Shown: positions 52,168-62,086 of the stretch, one piece after another
How positions within the stretch are numbered: the stretch's first letter is position 1
Layout of the letters: every line of letters starts with the position of its first letter
NCBI GenBank assembly: GCA_009379725.1
Contig: WHTF01000006.1
Location: 1-64,000, forward strand
Reading direction: 5' to 3'
Length of the DNA: 64,000 nucleotides
Origin: Deltaproteobacteria bacterium
GTDB lineage: Bacteria > Desulfobacterota > Binatia > UBA9968
Program-made: the position numbers and the translations under genes
The notes under the pieces: generated by a model
What the model was told of the DNA's origin: nothing
Databases searched by the model: none
The model's input: the letters and a program-made list of their open reading frames with translations, nothing else

Positions 52168-52236
52168 GATCGGCAGAGTGGTATCTACTCCTGGCCGGAT
52201 TGGCGACGCTTTTTCACAACCTGTATCGATAGCCAG

Positions 52237-52968
52237 TTACTTTGGCGTGCGCAGAAAAAAGGTTTGTCCGGTGACATATCTTGTGGCGTCGGAGAGCAAA
52301 TAGCGAACCAGGCCGACGATCTCGTCCTTCTGAGTGAGTCCGTCCAACAGCGGTGGAATTTCTTCTCGCTTTTTGAATTGCTCCGGGGTGAAACCGATCC
52401 TGGACATCGGTGTATCGGTGGCCCCGGGACATACCGCATTGACCGTGATGTTGTGGGGCGCCAGCTCCATCGCCAGTGACTTGGTGAAGGCAATGACGCC
52501 GGCCTTGGACGCGGCGTAGTGTGCCGCGCGCGGTTGTCCCGCGACGCCGCGGCCTGAAGCGATGCTGAGAATGCGCCCCTGATTTTTCGGGATCATGTGT
52601 TTGGCCGCAGCCTGCGAGCACAGAAAAACTCCCTTGAGATTGATTCTCATGACGCGGTCCCACTCCTGTTCAGGCATGTCCACCACTGCGATGCGATCCA
52701 TCACGCCCGCGCCGCAGAAAACGTAATCGACTTGACCATATCGGTCGATGGCTTGGTCCATCATGGCGGCGACGCTTTGTGGGTTGCCGACATCGACCTG
52801 GACGGCCGTGGCATCTGCGCCGGCCTGGCGAATCTCGGCCGCGACCTTGTCCGCTCCTTCTTTGGAGTAGTCCGCGACCATGATTTTGAGTCCATCAGCG
52901 GCAAGCCCCCGGCATAATTCGGATCCGATACCGCCGGCGCCCCCGGTAACGATAATCACTTCATTCAT
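52237..52968 (-). CDS. Short-chain dehydrogenase/reductase
   Basis: A 243-residue SDR: IIVTGGAGGIGSELCRG cofactor motif, Asp in VADYSKEG favouring NAD, GAGVMD and catalytic SIASG with HYAASKAGV. The ATG at 52968 has AGGAGAGAGTGAC upstream. It converges with the pilin gene. Substrate unknown. Confidence 0.92.
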   Translation of the reverse strand: MNEVIIVTGGAGGIGSELCRGLAADGLKIMVADYSKEGADKVAAEIRQAGADATAVQVDVGNPQSVAAMMDQAIDRYGQVDYVFCGAGVMDRIAVVDMPEQEWDRVMRINLKGVFLCSQAAAKHMIPKNQGRILSIASGRGVAGQPRAAHYAASKAGVIAFTKSLAMELAPHNITVNAVCPGATDTPMSRIGFTPEQFKKREEIPPLLDGLTQKDEIVGLVRYLLSDATRYVTGQTFFLRTPK

Positions 52969-53118
52969 GTCACTCTCTCCTGTTTTCCGTTTGAGTTTCG
53001 CCGACGCTATCACTTGTGCTTGGTTTTGGTCAACGATGACGTGCAGATAGCTAAGCAGGCGATAATGCCACCAGATTTTCGTCAGATTCGATGTGCAATA
53101 ACCGACGGCGTCGCCGGA

Positions 53119-53529
53119 CTAAAAATCGTCCTGGTTTCTTCCCTGATAACGGAGGCGGACATTTCCCGCGGCAACCATCCGGTCGAATCGGCGACGCAGC
53201 CAGCGCTTGAAAATCGTCCGGGTGTAGGGAATCAGCAGCACCAAAGCAAAAAGATCGGTGAGCACCCCGGGTGTGATGAGAAGAACTCCACCGATGAAAA
53301 TCAACACGCCGTCGAGCATTTCTTCCGCCGGGACGATACCTTGCGCCAGGCTTTGTCTGATTTGCTGCAAAGTCCTGAGGCCTTCCAAACGGGCAAGCAC
53401 GGCCCCCAACAGAGCAGTAAGTATGACTAAAGCCAGGGTTTGAAATGCTCCTATATAGCTGCCGATCTTGATCAGGATATAAAGTTCCAGCAGTGGAAGT
53501 AAAATAAAAAGAAGGAGAATCCGGCCCAT
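53119..53529 (-). CDS. fxsA: FxsA family membrane protein
   Basis: A 136-residue inner-membrane protein with FxsA features: LLLFILLPLLELYILIKIGS, the acidic/helix block LARLEGLRTLQQIRQSLAQG and GVLIFIGGVLLITPGVLTD. FxsA overproduction lowers phage T7 F-exclusion in E. coli; its native role is unclear. It starts 5 bp after the end of the cobalamin-binding protein gene, same strand. Confidence 0.92.
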   Translation of the reverse strand: MGRILLLFILLPLLELYILIKIGSYIGAFQTLALVILTALLGAVLARLEGLRTLQQIRQSLAQGIVPAEEMLDGVLIFIGGVLLITPGVLTDLFALVLLIPYTRTIFKRWLRRRFDRMVAAGNVRLRYQGRNQDDF

Positions 53530-53534
53530 GATAC

Positions 53535-54452
53535 TTAGACATTAACTCTTTTTACCGCGTGTGACGATATGGCGGCGGGATCGAATTGCGCTTGAAAAAT
53601 ATGGCTGAGTATTTCGAGCCCATCAAGCAAACGCGGGCCCGGCCGGCTAAAGTAGTCGTTGCCGTTGACGGCGAAAACCCGGCCACTCCTAACCGCCGTT
53701 AACTCATTCCAACCCTCGAGGCGGTTCAAAACGGAACTTTCTTGAATGGTTCGCTCCACATCAAAGCCGCATGGCATGAGAATCAGCAGATCGGGTGACG
53801 ACGCTACAACGTTCTGCCAGTCTACTTTAGCGGAAGGTTTACCCGGGCTTCCGAGAACATCGGCACCACCGGCTATCTGTACCATTTCCGGCACCCAGTG
53901 GCCGGCTGCGTAAAGAGGATCGAACCATTCCAGACAGGCAACTCGCGGACCGGAACTTGATCGCGCCGTTTGACTGCGTATCGATTCTATTCGAGCGGTC
54001 AATTGTTGAACCAGCGCCTTGGCTTGCTGGCGCCTTTGCGTCGCCTCGCCGACTCGTAAGACATCGTTCAAGATATCCGCCAAACAGTGCGGGTTTAACG
54101 AGACAATTTGTGGTTCCGGAATCAGCGAGCGCGCGGCTCGGGCTACGTCCTCGTAATCGAGCGCGCAAACGTCACATAAGCCTTGCGTTAAAATAACGTC
54201 TGGCTGTGATTGTTTGAATTTCTCTTCGTCGAGCATGTAGAGGCTGCGATGTTCACGCAGAAGATTGCCGACCTGCCGGTCAATCTCTCCGCTGTCCAAC
54301 ATCGTGGAATCGATGACGCTTCGCACCATGACGGGTTTGTCCCTGGCCGCAGGCGGAAAGTCGCACTCGTGACTGACGCCGGCGATCTCTTCGGCCAATC
54401 CCAGCGCAAATGCGATTTCGGTGGCGCCGGGAAGCAGTGAGCAGATGCGCAT
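53535..54452 (-). CDS. BtuF-like cobalamin-binding protein without signal peptide
   Basis: A 305-residue class III periplasmic binding-protein fold: ICSLLPGATEIAFALGLAEEIAGVSHECDFP, VILTQGLCDVCALDY and LLILMPCGFDVERTI fit the cobalamin-binding group. The ATG at 54452 begins directly with the first beta strand, and no export signal or lipobox is present, so the protein is likely cytoplasmic or the label is only structural. Coupled to fxsA. Cobalamin use would fit the EutA-like protein nearby, but the link is inference. Confidence 0.85.
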   Translation of the reverse strand: MRICSLLPGATEIAFALGLAEEIAGVSHECDFPPAARDKPVMVRSVIDSTMLDSGEIDRQVGNLLREHRSLYMLDEEKFKQSQPDVILTQGLCDVCALDYEDVARAARSLIPEPQIVSLNPHCLADILNDVLRVGEATQRRQQAKALVQQLTARIESIRSQTARSSSGPRVACLEWFDPLYAAGHWVPEMVQIAGGADVLGSPGKPSAKVDWQNVVASSPDLLILMPCGFDVERTIQESSVLNRLEGWNELTAVRSGRVFAVNGNDYFSRPGPRLLDGLEILSHIFQAQFDPAAISSHAVKRVNV

Positions 54453-54618
54453 GTCTCGATGATTAGCTTAAGTATAGCGCTTTTGCTACCGAAACGAGTG
54501 TTCATCGAAAAAGCCAGTCGGTGGAAGAAAATAACTTGACGTATAACGCTAAGACAGCATAAAAATTTACTGCAGGTTCAGCACTTCGATAACCATACTA
54601 TCAACGGCGAGGTGAGAG

Positions 54619-55977
54619 ATGAGAGTTCGATTTGTTCAGCTTTGTGTTGCGCTGGGGTTGTTTACAACTATATTCGGTTCAGCCTGCGCCATTTTCCCCT
54701 TCAACACCAATAAGAATATAGGGCCCGTCGTTGTTTCTCGTAACGATAAAGGAGAGGTGATTGCCCCGGCGAAAACCAGGGCAAGGCATGTTACACACCA
54801 GGATCTTAGAGATGGTTTGTTTGTTGGAATCGCCATGTCAGGCGGTGGCAGTCGCGCGGCCAATTTCTCTGCTGCTGCATTATTGGAGCTTAAAGAGCTT
54901 GGGATTCTCGAACAAGCGACAGCGATATCATCTGTGTCCGGCAGCTCCTTGACCGCTGCATACTACGGACTCTTTAGTCAAACTGATCAATGGAATCGCG
55001 ACAAGATACGCGAGCTGTTTTTGTCTAATTTCGAAGGTCAATGGTTTCTGCGATGGTTGGACCCCCGAAACATATTTGGCTATTGGTTAAGTAACTTGGA
55101 CCGAAGTAACATTATGGAGCAGGTGTTTGATTCTATCCTGTTCGCTGATAAGACCTTTGGAGATATGCCGGCAGATGCCATTCCGAAGATTCTAATAAAT
55201 GCAACCTCGCTCACGCAGCAACGTGGATTTCTGTTTACAGATGAAGCATTCGCTCGTATAGGCTCGCCGTTGGATAAATTTCCCGTATCGACTGCGGTTA
55301 TGGCGTCGGGTGCTTTTCCTGGCGCGTTCGCTAACGTCACTCTTCGCAACTACACCGAAGCAGAGCGTTACGAGCACCTATTCGACGGGGGACCGTCGGA
55401 TAATTTGGGAGTTGAAACGCTCTTACAAGAGCTGACGGATTTATACAAAAGTTCCACTGAAAATAATCGTCCCAAAGGGTGTTTCTTAGTGATTGTCGAC
55501 GCCTACACAGATTCATGGAATCTGTTCGGCAACTTGAGAGATACACGTGCCGGCATCGTCGAATTTATTGTAGACACCAATGCTTTAGAAGCGAGCAATG
55601 TTTTGCTTTCGCTGCGCCGTCACGAAGTCCTGAGGCAAATCGGCCAAAAAGACGCAAAGGAGATTGGAGAGGAAACATTTACAACGTTCAACTTGCGAGT
55701 GAGTACAACCGAAAGTATCGAATGCCACGCGTGGCTACTGACGTTCCAGAGATTGACTCACCTAAAAAACGTACCCCATGCGACGTCAATCAGCACAATT
55801 GTTAATAACGTTCCCACTCGCTACCGACTTATCGGACCTCATGATCTAGGTCCCAAAAAAACGCAGGACGCATTATTCGAAGCAGCAAGGATCCTAACCA
55901 GGGAGGACAGAGAAACCGTCAATAAGATCTGCGATAAGTTCAGCGGGAGATTCGGCGGAATGAAATGTCCTCAATGA
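54619..55977 (+). CDS. Patatin-like phospholipase, lipoprotein
   Basis: A 452-residue protein with a lipoprotein signal (FGSAC lipobox at about 19-23). The patatin domain shows the oxyanion loop SGGGSRAANFSAAALLEL, the nucleophile elbow SSVSGSSLTAAYYG and the DGGPSDNLG box with the catalytic Asp. It should hydrolyse acyl esters at the envelope. The C-terminal 150 residues are specific to this type and contain a cysteine at each end. GAGGTGAGAG precedes the ATG. It stands alone. Confidence 0.92.
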   Translation: MRVRFVQLCVALGLFTTIFGSACAIFPFNTNKNIGPVVVSRNDKGEVIAPAKTRARHVTHQDLRDGLFVGIAMSGGGSRAANFSAAALLELKELGILEQATAISSVSGSSLTAAYYGLFSQTDQWNRDKIRELFLSNFEGQWFLRWLDPRNIFGYWLSNLDRSNIMEQVFDSILFADKTFGDMPADAIPKILINATSLTQQRGFLFTDEAFARIGSPLDKFPVSTAVMASGAFPGAFANVTLRNYTEAERYEHLFDGGPSDNLGVETLLQELTDLYKSSTENNRPKGCFLVIVDAYTDSWNLFGNLRDTRAGIVEFIVDTNALEASNVLLSLRRHEVLRQIGQKDAKEIGEETFTTFNLRVSTTESIECHAWLLTFQRLTHLKNVPHATSISTIVNNVPTRYRLIGPHDLGPKKTQDALFEAARILTREDRETVNKICDKFSGRFGGMKCPQ

Positions 55978-56048
55978 CCTCTTTCGTTGGCCGCCTCTAA
56001 GAATCTCAAGAGCGCAAGCTGTTCGCGTCACTGAGAAAGCGGCTTTTT

Positions 56049-57008
56049 TTAAGGTGAGCTGTCTGTCTTGGAAATATTTTTTAAGAAATGCGAAATTTCT
56101 GACAATGCCTTCTCTGGAGTTTCCTCCTGGGGAATGTGGCCGCTTGTCTCTATGATTGCCAGTCGTGAATTGGGAAGGGCCATATGAAGACGCTTGCCTA
56201 TGTCAAGCGGAACCACCTCGTCACGCGAACCCCACAGGATGAGAGTTGGCGTTTTTATTGTCGGATAACGTGAACTGATATCCTCGATATCCCTTGGAAC
56301 GATTTGCTTCGCGGCTTCGACCAGAGCATGCCTGCTTCCCGGTAGCGTTAATGGAGCGCTATATGCCGCCACTATTTCATCAGTGATCTTTGTATCATCG
56401 AAATAGGCCAGTTCTAGTATAAGCCGGACCTGTAAACTCGTTGGAGTGACCGTAGCAGCTAACGAACCGAAAATAGGGAATCTTAAGAGTCGAATGAATC
56501 CCGGCATCGATTGAGAATACGCAATCGTATCGATCAGAATAAGCGAGGAGATCCGGCTGGCATTTTGATCTGCCAGCGTGAGTGCCACCAGGAGAGCAAC
56601 GCCGCCACCCATAGAGTGCCCAACGAGAGTGAGATCGTTCAGATCGTGCTCTTTAATGAATTCGACAACCAAATCCGCTTGATCGCGCAAAGAATAAGCA
56701 TTGTCCAGTGGCTTTGGGGAGGCACCATGTCCTTTCAGGTCGATAAGGATGAGGCGGTTCGTTTGTGAGAGTTCAGGCACTATCCTGTTCCAGCTGTATG
56801 AGCTTGCTCCAAAGCCGTGCAGGAATAACATCGGTCGGCCATGCCCGTGCGAGCTGTGGTGGAGCCTTATGGATTGGAACGGCGGAGGCTTGCTGCTCAT
56901 TTCGTCACGGCGTGCGGATATCTCTCCAACGGACATACATGAGTAAAGCGCTAGAAGTAACCCGGTAAGCGAAACGGCGGGCCAAGTGAGTAACCGTATT
57001 TTCAGCAC
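56049..57008 (-). CDS. Alpha/beta hydrolase, probable lipoprotein
   Basis: A 319-residue alpha/beta hydrolase. The N-terminus (GLLLALYSCMSVGE) has a lipobox-like LYSC. Catalytic triad: Ser in VGHSMGGGV, Asp in WGSRDEVVPL, His in TSGHIPQEE. Oxyanion HG is in FLHGFGASSYSW. Reads as an envelope esterase or lipase. The GTG start lacks a clear ribosome site. It is convergent with the patatin lipoprotein. Confidence 0.92.
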   Translation of the reverse strand: MLKIRLLTWPAVSLTGLLLALYSCMSVGEISARRDEMSSKPPPFQSIRLHHSSHGHGRPMLFLHGFGASSYSWNRIVPELSQTNRLILIDLKGHGASPKPLDNAYSLRDQADLVVEFIKEHDLNDLTLVGHSMGGGVALLVALTLADQNASRISSLILIDTIAYSQSMPGFIRLLRFPIFGSLAATVTPTSLQVRLILELAYFDDTKITDEIVAAYSAPLTLPGSRHALVEAAKQIVPRDIEDISSRYPTIKTPTLILWGSRDEVVPLDIGKRLHMALPNSRLAIIETSGHIPQEETPEKALSEISHFLKNISKTDSSP

Positions 57009-57123
57009 CGTTGGTGATCATATTGCCTGAGCCGCTTATGCCAACAAGCAACTATCCTTCCTAAATTTCGCTGTTGACGCTGCAACTGAACGTAACGGCA
57101 TGCCACATCGGTTTCATAGTCCT

Positions 57124-58527
57124 TTATGCGATACCTTTGCCGAGTTCGGTCGTGCACGGGCACTGATCGGGAAAGCGCTCGCAATCGATATCGGCCGTCG
57201 GCGCCGGCACCGGCGTAGTCTCCTCTCGTTCTTTTCTGATCTGCACCCTGAGCCTTTGAGTGATGACTAACCATGCGGTCACCGTAAACAAAATCACCCA
57301 GGTTATCCAGCTCGCGTCGAGGGGCATGGGAATTATCCCGTCGGGCGCCGCTCGCTTGAGCCAGACGAGAATGGCCACCGCGCCCAGGGCTTCTGCGACT
57401 CTTGCGGCGACACCATCGATGGCTAACTTGACTGAGGAGCGGTCGTTGGAATCGAGCGGAATGAACGCCTGCTCCCAGATCGACCGGTGCACGGACGAGC
57501 GGAGTCCGCCCTCGGTGACTCTTAGGACCGAGAGACTCAGCGCCGTTGCCGCGGCGGTGGCGAAAGTGGCGCCGCCAATGAGCGCAATCGGCAACACCAT
57601 CAGGCCGCCGCGCAAACCGATTTTGTCCTGAATCATCGGCGTCGCAAAGAGTTGCAGCAGCAAGGAACTAAAGTTCAATAAAATATAAAAATTGGCGAAA
57701 AAGTTGGCGTTGCCTTGAGAGCCCATGCTGGCGCTGGTTGCGGCGGCATAAAACTGGAAATCGATGAGCAACCCGGCCAGCGCTCCGGTCATCGAGATGA
57801 GCAGAAGTGTTTGCGCATACTTGTTCGACAACGGAGCGAAGTAGCCGAGCTTCTTGTTCTGCTCAACGCCTTTTTTCATCACGATATTGGTCGGAAAACG
57901 ATTATGGATGTGAAAAACCAGAACAACCACGGTTGCGATTACGATGGCGCCCAAAAATATCAACCATTTTGCGTCCAGATAAGGAACGAGTCCCTTGGCG
58001 ACCAGGCCGCCCAGCATGCCGCCTGTGAGTGTCGCGGCGCCCATCTTGCTGAAGGCCCGCGCCGCCTCGCGCCTTTCTGCTTTCTCGAAAATATCCGATG
58101 CCAGGAGCCAGAGACTGGCGAAGAGTATCCCGAAGACGGCCGGAATAAACATGAAAACGGCCAACAGCAATTTATTATCGCCGGGCTTTAAAGAGGGCGC
58201 GACAACAGCCAGCACGGCGGCCGTCAACAGCAGAATTCCCACTCGCGCCGGGCGCGCGCCCCAAATCTTCATTGCTTTGACGAACAGCAGCGCAAGCGGC
58301 AAGGCGGCGGCGGCAATATTGAGATAGATGACCGGCAACTGCAACAGCCCACCGGCGCCTTGAAAAAAGAGCGCGTCCCGTCCGGTCTTGGCAAGGATAA
58401 AGGCAAACGTCGTGAGTCCCAGACTAACGGCGGGAAGCAGAATTCGCGCGCGAGGTTGGCTTGTCTGCGCCGCTCTTTTCGACGTGGTAGGGACGATGGT
58501 TTGCAGTCGCTGGTTGCCAGGTCTCAT
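57124..58527 (-). CDS. NTP/NDP exchange-type (Tlc-like) MFS transporter
   Basis: A 467-residue membrane protein with about 12 hydrophobic helices, similar in layout to ATP/ADP translocase-like proteins of free-living bacteria (KTGRDALFFQG, the GILFASLWLLASDIFEKAERREA segment, VTEGGLRSSVHRSIWEQAFI). Its substrate in free-living species is unknown. A Cys-rich cytosolic tail (DIDCERFPDQCPC) is unusual and could bind metal. It lies next to the rearranged region at 58.6 kb but appears complete. Confidence 0.85.
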   Translation of the reverse strand: MRPGNQRLQTIVPTTSKRAAQTSQPRARILLPAVSLGLTTFAFILAKTGRDALFFQGAGGLLQLPVIYLNIAAAALPLALLFVKAMKIWGARPARVGILLLTAAVLAVVAPSLKPGDNKLLLAVFMFIPAVFGILFASLWLLASDIFEKAERREAARAFSKMGAATLTGGMLGGLVAKGLVPYLDAKWLIFLGAIVIATVVVLVFHIHNRFPTNIVMKKGVEQNKKLGYFAPLSNKYAQTLLLISMTGALAGLLIDFQFYAAATSASMGSQGNANFFANFYILLNFSSLLLQLFATPMIQDKIGLRGGLMVLPIALIGGATFATAAATALSLSVLRVTEGGLRSSVHRSIWEQAFIPLDSNDRSSVKLAIDGVAARVAEALGAVAILVWLKRAAPDGIIPMPLDASWITWVILFTVTAWLVITQRLRVQIRKEREETTPVPAPTADIDCERFPDQCPCTTELGKGIA

Positions 58528-58635
58528 TCAAACTTTGATCTTTATGGGATTTTCATCATCTTGTTACTTCTTCTCAGCCGATTAGTCCAGGATTATCGCG
58601 ATCGCATCCAAACCCAAACCTAATGTGGACGGGAG

Positions 58636-58830
58636 TCACTCCCCGTATTGTTGGATTAACTTTGCCACCAGCGCGGTCCAATCGGTTTGATGGCTCGCGC
58701 CGATGCCGGCGCCGTTGTCGCCGTGAAAGTACTCGTGAAAAGGAATGAGATCGCGCCACAGGGGATCCGAGTGAAACTTTCCACGAGAGTAAATTCGCGC
58801 GGATCGCCCCAATCGCTGTAGTAAGACCGA
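58636..58830 (-). pseudogene. C-terminal fragment of a GH63-like glycosidase
   Basis: The minus-strand frame ending at 58636 reads [20 protein letters not shown] then [20 protein letters not shown], which is the C-terminal end of bacterial GH63-type glucosidases (mannosylglycerate hydrolase-like). Only about 65 codons are present; family members have some 850 residues. The homology ends near 58830, exactly where an unrelated gene on the other strand begins. No start codon or ribosome site supports expression. Confidence 0.7.
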
Positions 58831-58834
58831 TCGA

Positions 58835-59377
58835 ACGCGTGGACCGAAACCGGTCGCCGCTCTAAAAGAGTTGGGCCTCCAACCGGCGATCACCGTGCCG
58901 GAACCGAATACCTGGCGCGAAGTTTTGTCGACCCTCGATGCCGCGGTCGATCTTCGCGGAAAACAAATTGCGATTCAGGAATACGGCATTCCCAATCCGC
59001 AATTGACCGCAGCGCTGGAGAGCCGCGGTGCAACGGTGACGACGATCCCCATTTATCGCTGGGCATTGCCCGAAGACCTTGAACCTTTGCAACAAGCCAT
59101 TGAAACGCTGGCGCGTGGCGATGCGGATGTCGTGGTCTTTACCAACGGCGCGCAGGTGGACCATCTATTTCGGGTGGCGGCGGAAAATAATGCTTCTGAT
59201 CCATTGCGTAAGGGGCTCGATCGTGCCGTTATCGGTTCCGTCGGTCCGATTTGCACCCAAGTGCTGAAACAATTCGGCATCCAGCCGGACATCGAACCTA
59301 GGCATCCTAAAATGGGGTCTTTGATTGCCGAAGTCGCCGCATCGGCGCAGCGCCTGCTGGACAGTAAACGCCATTAA
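58835..59377 (+). pseudogene. hemD: Uroporphyrinogen-III synthase, N-terminally truncated
   Basis: The frame reads [20 protein letters not shown] then [25 protein letters not shown] and IGSVGPICTQVLKQFG, matching the central and C-terminal part of HemD, which closes the tetrapyrrole ring of haem, sirohaem and cobalamin. The first 80-100 residues of the family are missing; the sequence begins abruptly at about 58835, next to the broken GH63-like gene. An internal ATG at 58871 has no ribosome site. The remaining 180 residues cannot complete the active site, so the gene should be inactive. Confidence 0.75.
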
Positions 59378-59559
59378 GATCTTCTCCCGCGCGCAGCGTC
59401 TCCTATAAAATTTTACCTTGACCGCCAAGGCATTTGCCAATATGTGTCGATCTGTTACTCGAGTTCCTAGCCGAAAAGCGGCCAAATACCCCTGATGTTA
59501 ACGCGCCACGAGCAAGCCACTTAAAACTGAAATCAGAACTCTATTGGAGGTACCGCGCA

Positions 59560-60801
59560 ATGCTCTACAACCGAGAACGTTTGCTTGCCCTGATGGACAA
59601 ATTCGATCTCGCCGGAGTCGTCGCGGCGACGCCGGAAAATATTTACTACCTGAGCGGCCATGCTTCGTGGAGCCAGAACGGTTATCGCTACGGCGGGTCG
59701 CAGGTTTATGTCGTCTATCCGCGCGATCCGAAGCAATCTCCGGCGTTGCTGATTCCCGGCGGCGATGTCGGCTACGCCTCGCTCGACGATGTTTGGCTTC
59801 AAGAGAAGTACATCTATGGCCGGCCACGGCACCCGCACATCGCCGACACGTCCAAGCTGTCGCCTGTCGAGCGGCGAACCGTGAAGCTTGCCGGCAGCGA
59901 TTCCAAAGGTCTCACGCCGGAAAAAGCCCTGGCTCAACTAATCCAGGACAAGGGGATGGACAAATCGCGTGTTGGCATGGATCATTTCGCCATTCCGGTG
60001 ACGATCTGGGAAAAAATCAAAGCGGGGCTGCCGCAGGCGAATCTGCTGCCGGCGTCAATGTTTTTCCGTAACGTGCGCATGATCAAAACCTCTGAGGAAA
60101 TTCAGCGGCTCAGAGAATCCGCCGAAATCAACGAACGGGCGATCAACACGATGTTGCGCGCCTGTAGACCCAGAGTCACAGAGAGCGAGCTCGCAAGTAT
60201 CTACAAGGGCGAGATCGCCAAGGCCGGCGGCCAAGTTTACTGGATGCACATGGCGGTAGCACGGGGCGGCAACTTTCCGGCTATCAAAGACAACGTGTTG
60301 CAAAAAGGCGACATCTTCCGTGTCGACATGGGCTGCTCCATCAACGGTTACCACGCGGATGTCTGTAAATCGGGTTGCGTCGGCGCCGAGCCTACACCGG
60401 AGCATCGCAAACGCTATGACGCGATCCAGGCCGGCGTGCTGAAGTCGGTAGAAGCGCTCAAGCCGGGTGTTCGCCCGCAGGAACTTTATGAAACTATGAT
60501 CGCCGGCGTGCGTGCCAACGGTCTGCCGAACTACGCCAACTTTTTCGTCGGTCACACCATCGGTCTTGAAGCGAGAGAGTTTCCATTCCTTCTCGGACCC
60601 GCCGAAGAAGTGGACGATCCGTTTCTTCCCGACAGCACCAACGTCCCTATGGAAACCGGTATGACCGTCAACCTGGAAGCCTCGAACCACGAAGCCGGCT
60701 GGGGGACGGTGCAGGTTGAATATACTTGCGCGGTGACCGGCGAAGGGCACCAGCATCTGGTTATGCCGGATCAGAGATTACTCACGCTGCCGTTGCAATA
60801 G
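59560..60801 (+). CDS. M24-family metallopeptidase (Xaa-Pro peptidase/creatinase type)
   Basis: A 413-residue pita-bread-fold protein. N-terminal creatinase-like domain at 1-160. Metal ligands: the two Asp in FRVDMGCSINGYHADVC, His in FVGHTIGLE, Glu in VNLEASNHE and Glu in QVEYTCAVT. The group cleaves Xaa-Pro bonds or acts on small amidines. The start at ATG 59560 follows GGAGG; the frame is open from 59434. It lies between the two rearranged loci but is intact. Confidence 0.92.
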   Translation: MLYNRERLLALMDKFDLAGVVAATPENIYYLSGHASWSQNGYRYGGSQVYVVYPRDPKQSPALLIPGGDVGYASLDDVWLQEKYIYGRPRHPHIADTSKLSPVERRTVKLAGSDSKGLTPEKALAQLIQDKGMDKSRVGMDHFAIPVTIWEKIKAGLPQANLLPASMFFRNVRMIKTSEEIQRLRESAEINERAINTMLRACRPRVTESELASIYKGEIAKAGGQVYWMHMAVARGGNFPAIKDNVLQKGDIFRVDMGCSINGYHADVCKSGCVGAEPTPEHRKRYDAIQAGVLKSVEALKPGVRPQELYETMIAGVRANGLPNYANFFVGHTIGLEAREFPFLLGPAEEVDDPFLPDSTNVPMETGMTVNLEASNHEAGWGTVQVEYTCAVTGEGHQHLVMPDQRLLTLPLQ

Positions 60802-61137
60802 GGCCGAACGTCAAAAAAAATGGTCTTGAGTTGATTCGGCGAAAAGGATGACCTACGAATCGAGAAGATCTCTCGCTTGGCCTTAAGCTGCATCATTCCT
60901 TGCGCTCTGCATTGCACACAAGAAGCGAAGTTCCCGAGCATGCTTCTTCCTGTCTGCTGTGCACTTTTGTCTGAACAGCATCATACACATAGTAGGTACC
61001 ATCATTTTGCAATAGAGAGTGCGGCTTGTATCGAGATTTGGCACAACGCTATAGTGTTATAAGAAGGTTTCGCAAGACGCTACGTTTAGAATAGATCGAA
61101 TGAAAGACGAAATGAGCGGGGCAGTGTCGGAGACAGC
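60802..61137. other. Intergenic stretch without a supported gene
   Basis: I see no gene, RNA or strong hairpin in these 336 bp. They sit in front of the chimeric transporter frame, whose ribosome site is not evident; the loss of a normal upstream region fits the general disorder of this part of the sequence. Confidence 0.45.
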
Positions 61138-62071
61138 ATGGGCGCGCTCCGCTTCGCGCGGGCTGCGCTCGATCTGCTGGTGCAGCGTGTCGTGCTGGTC
61201 GCGGTGTTGTTGGCCATCTGGTGGCTGTTCTCGCTGTCCGTGCCGCATTACATTCTGCCTGGACCGGCGCGGGTATGGCAAGCACTTAAGCTCATTGCCG
61301 ACAACGGCGACTTGTGGAGCAACTTGGGCATCACGCTGTGGCGCGTCAGCGTCGGATTCGTCATCGCCACCGCCGTCGGCTTGCCATTCGGCATCATTCT
61401 CGGAGCGAACAAGCGCGCCGGCGAGTTCTTCGAGCCGGTGATTCCGGTGCTGAACACGGTGTCTTCGGCGATCTGGGCAATCTTTGCCATTATCTGGTTC
61501 GGCATTGCCAACGCCACCACGATTTTCGTGGTTTTTATGACGGCGATGCCTCTCATCATTACCAACGTATGGCAGGGCACGCGCACAGTAAACGCCGATT
61601 TCATCGAGCTCGCCCAAGTGTGTTCGCCCAGAAAATCAAGATTGGCTACTGGACCAGCGGCTTTAGCCTGGGACGGCGCTGTCATGGAGCAGATGAAATT
61701 TGTCGAGAAAGAGGGCCTGGAGGTCGAATGGGTGAAGTTCGCCGAAGTGAACGGCCCCACTCGTGCGATCGTATCGAATGCCATCGATGTCGCCTTTGCC
61801 GCGCCGTCCACCAATTCGATGGGCATCGCCGGCGATGGCGTGCCGGTGAAGATCGTGCTGGCGACGCAGATTGCCGAGGCGCAGGTCGTCGTGCTCGATG
61901 GTTCGCCGATCAAGACGATAGCCGAACTCAAGGACAAAAAAATTGGCATGTCGCCCCCCGGCAGCGCGACTCATGCGATCAGCAACGCGATTTTGAACCA
62001 GAACTTCGGCATCAAGCCCAAAGAATACAGCGTCGCACCGGGCAACGAAGCGCGGCTGGCGCAGTTTTTAA
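61138..62071 (+). pseudogene. Chimera of ABC transporter permease N-terminus and solute-binding protein
   Basis: One frame first reads a NitT/TauT-type permease (LLAIWWLFSLSVPHYILPGP, LGITLWRVSVGFVIATAVGLPFG, ADFIELAQ, residues 1-160) that stops before the second half, then changes at about 61618 into a solute-binding protein: IKIGYWTSGFSLG in one frame and MEQMKFVEKEGLEVEWVKFA, DLKDKKIGMSPPGSATHAI in the next, joined by a frameshift near 61670. The signal peptide of the binding protein and the C-terminus of both are missing. TCGCCCA occurs at 61610-61616 and again at 61624-61630 around the joint. The binding-protein similarity ends at about 62070 at the higB border. Neither part can function. 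Confidence 0.75.
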
Positions 62072-62086
62072 CTCATCGGGCGGGAT

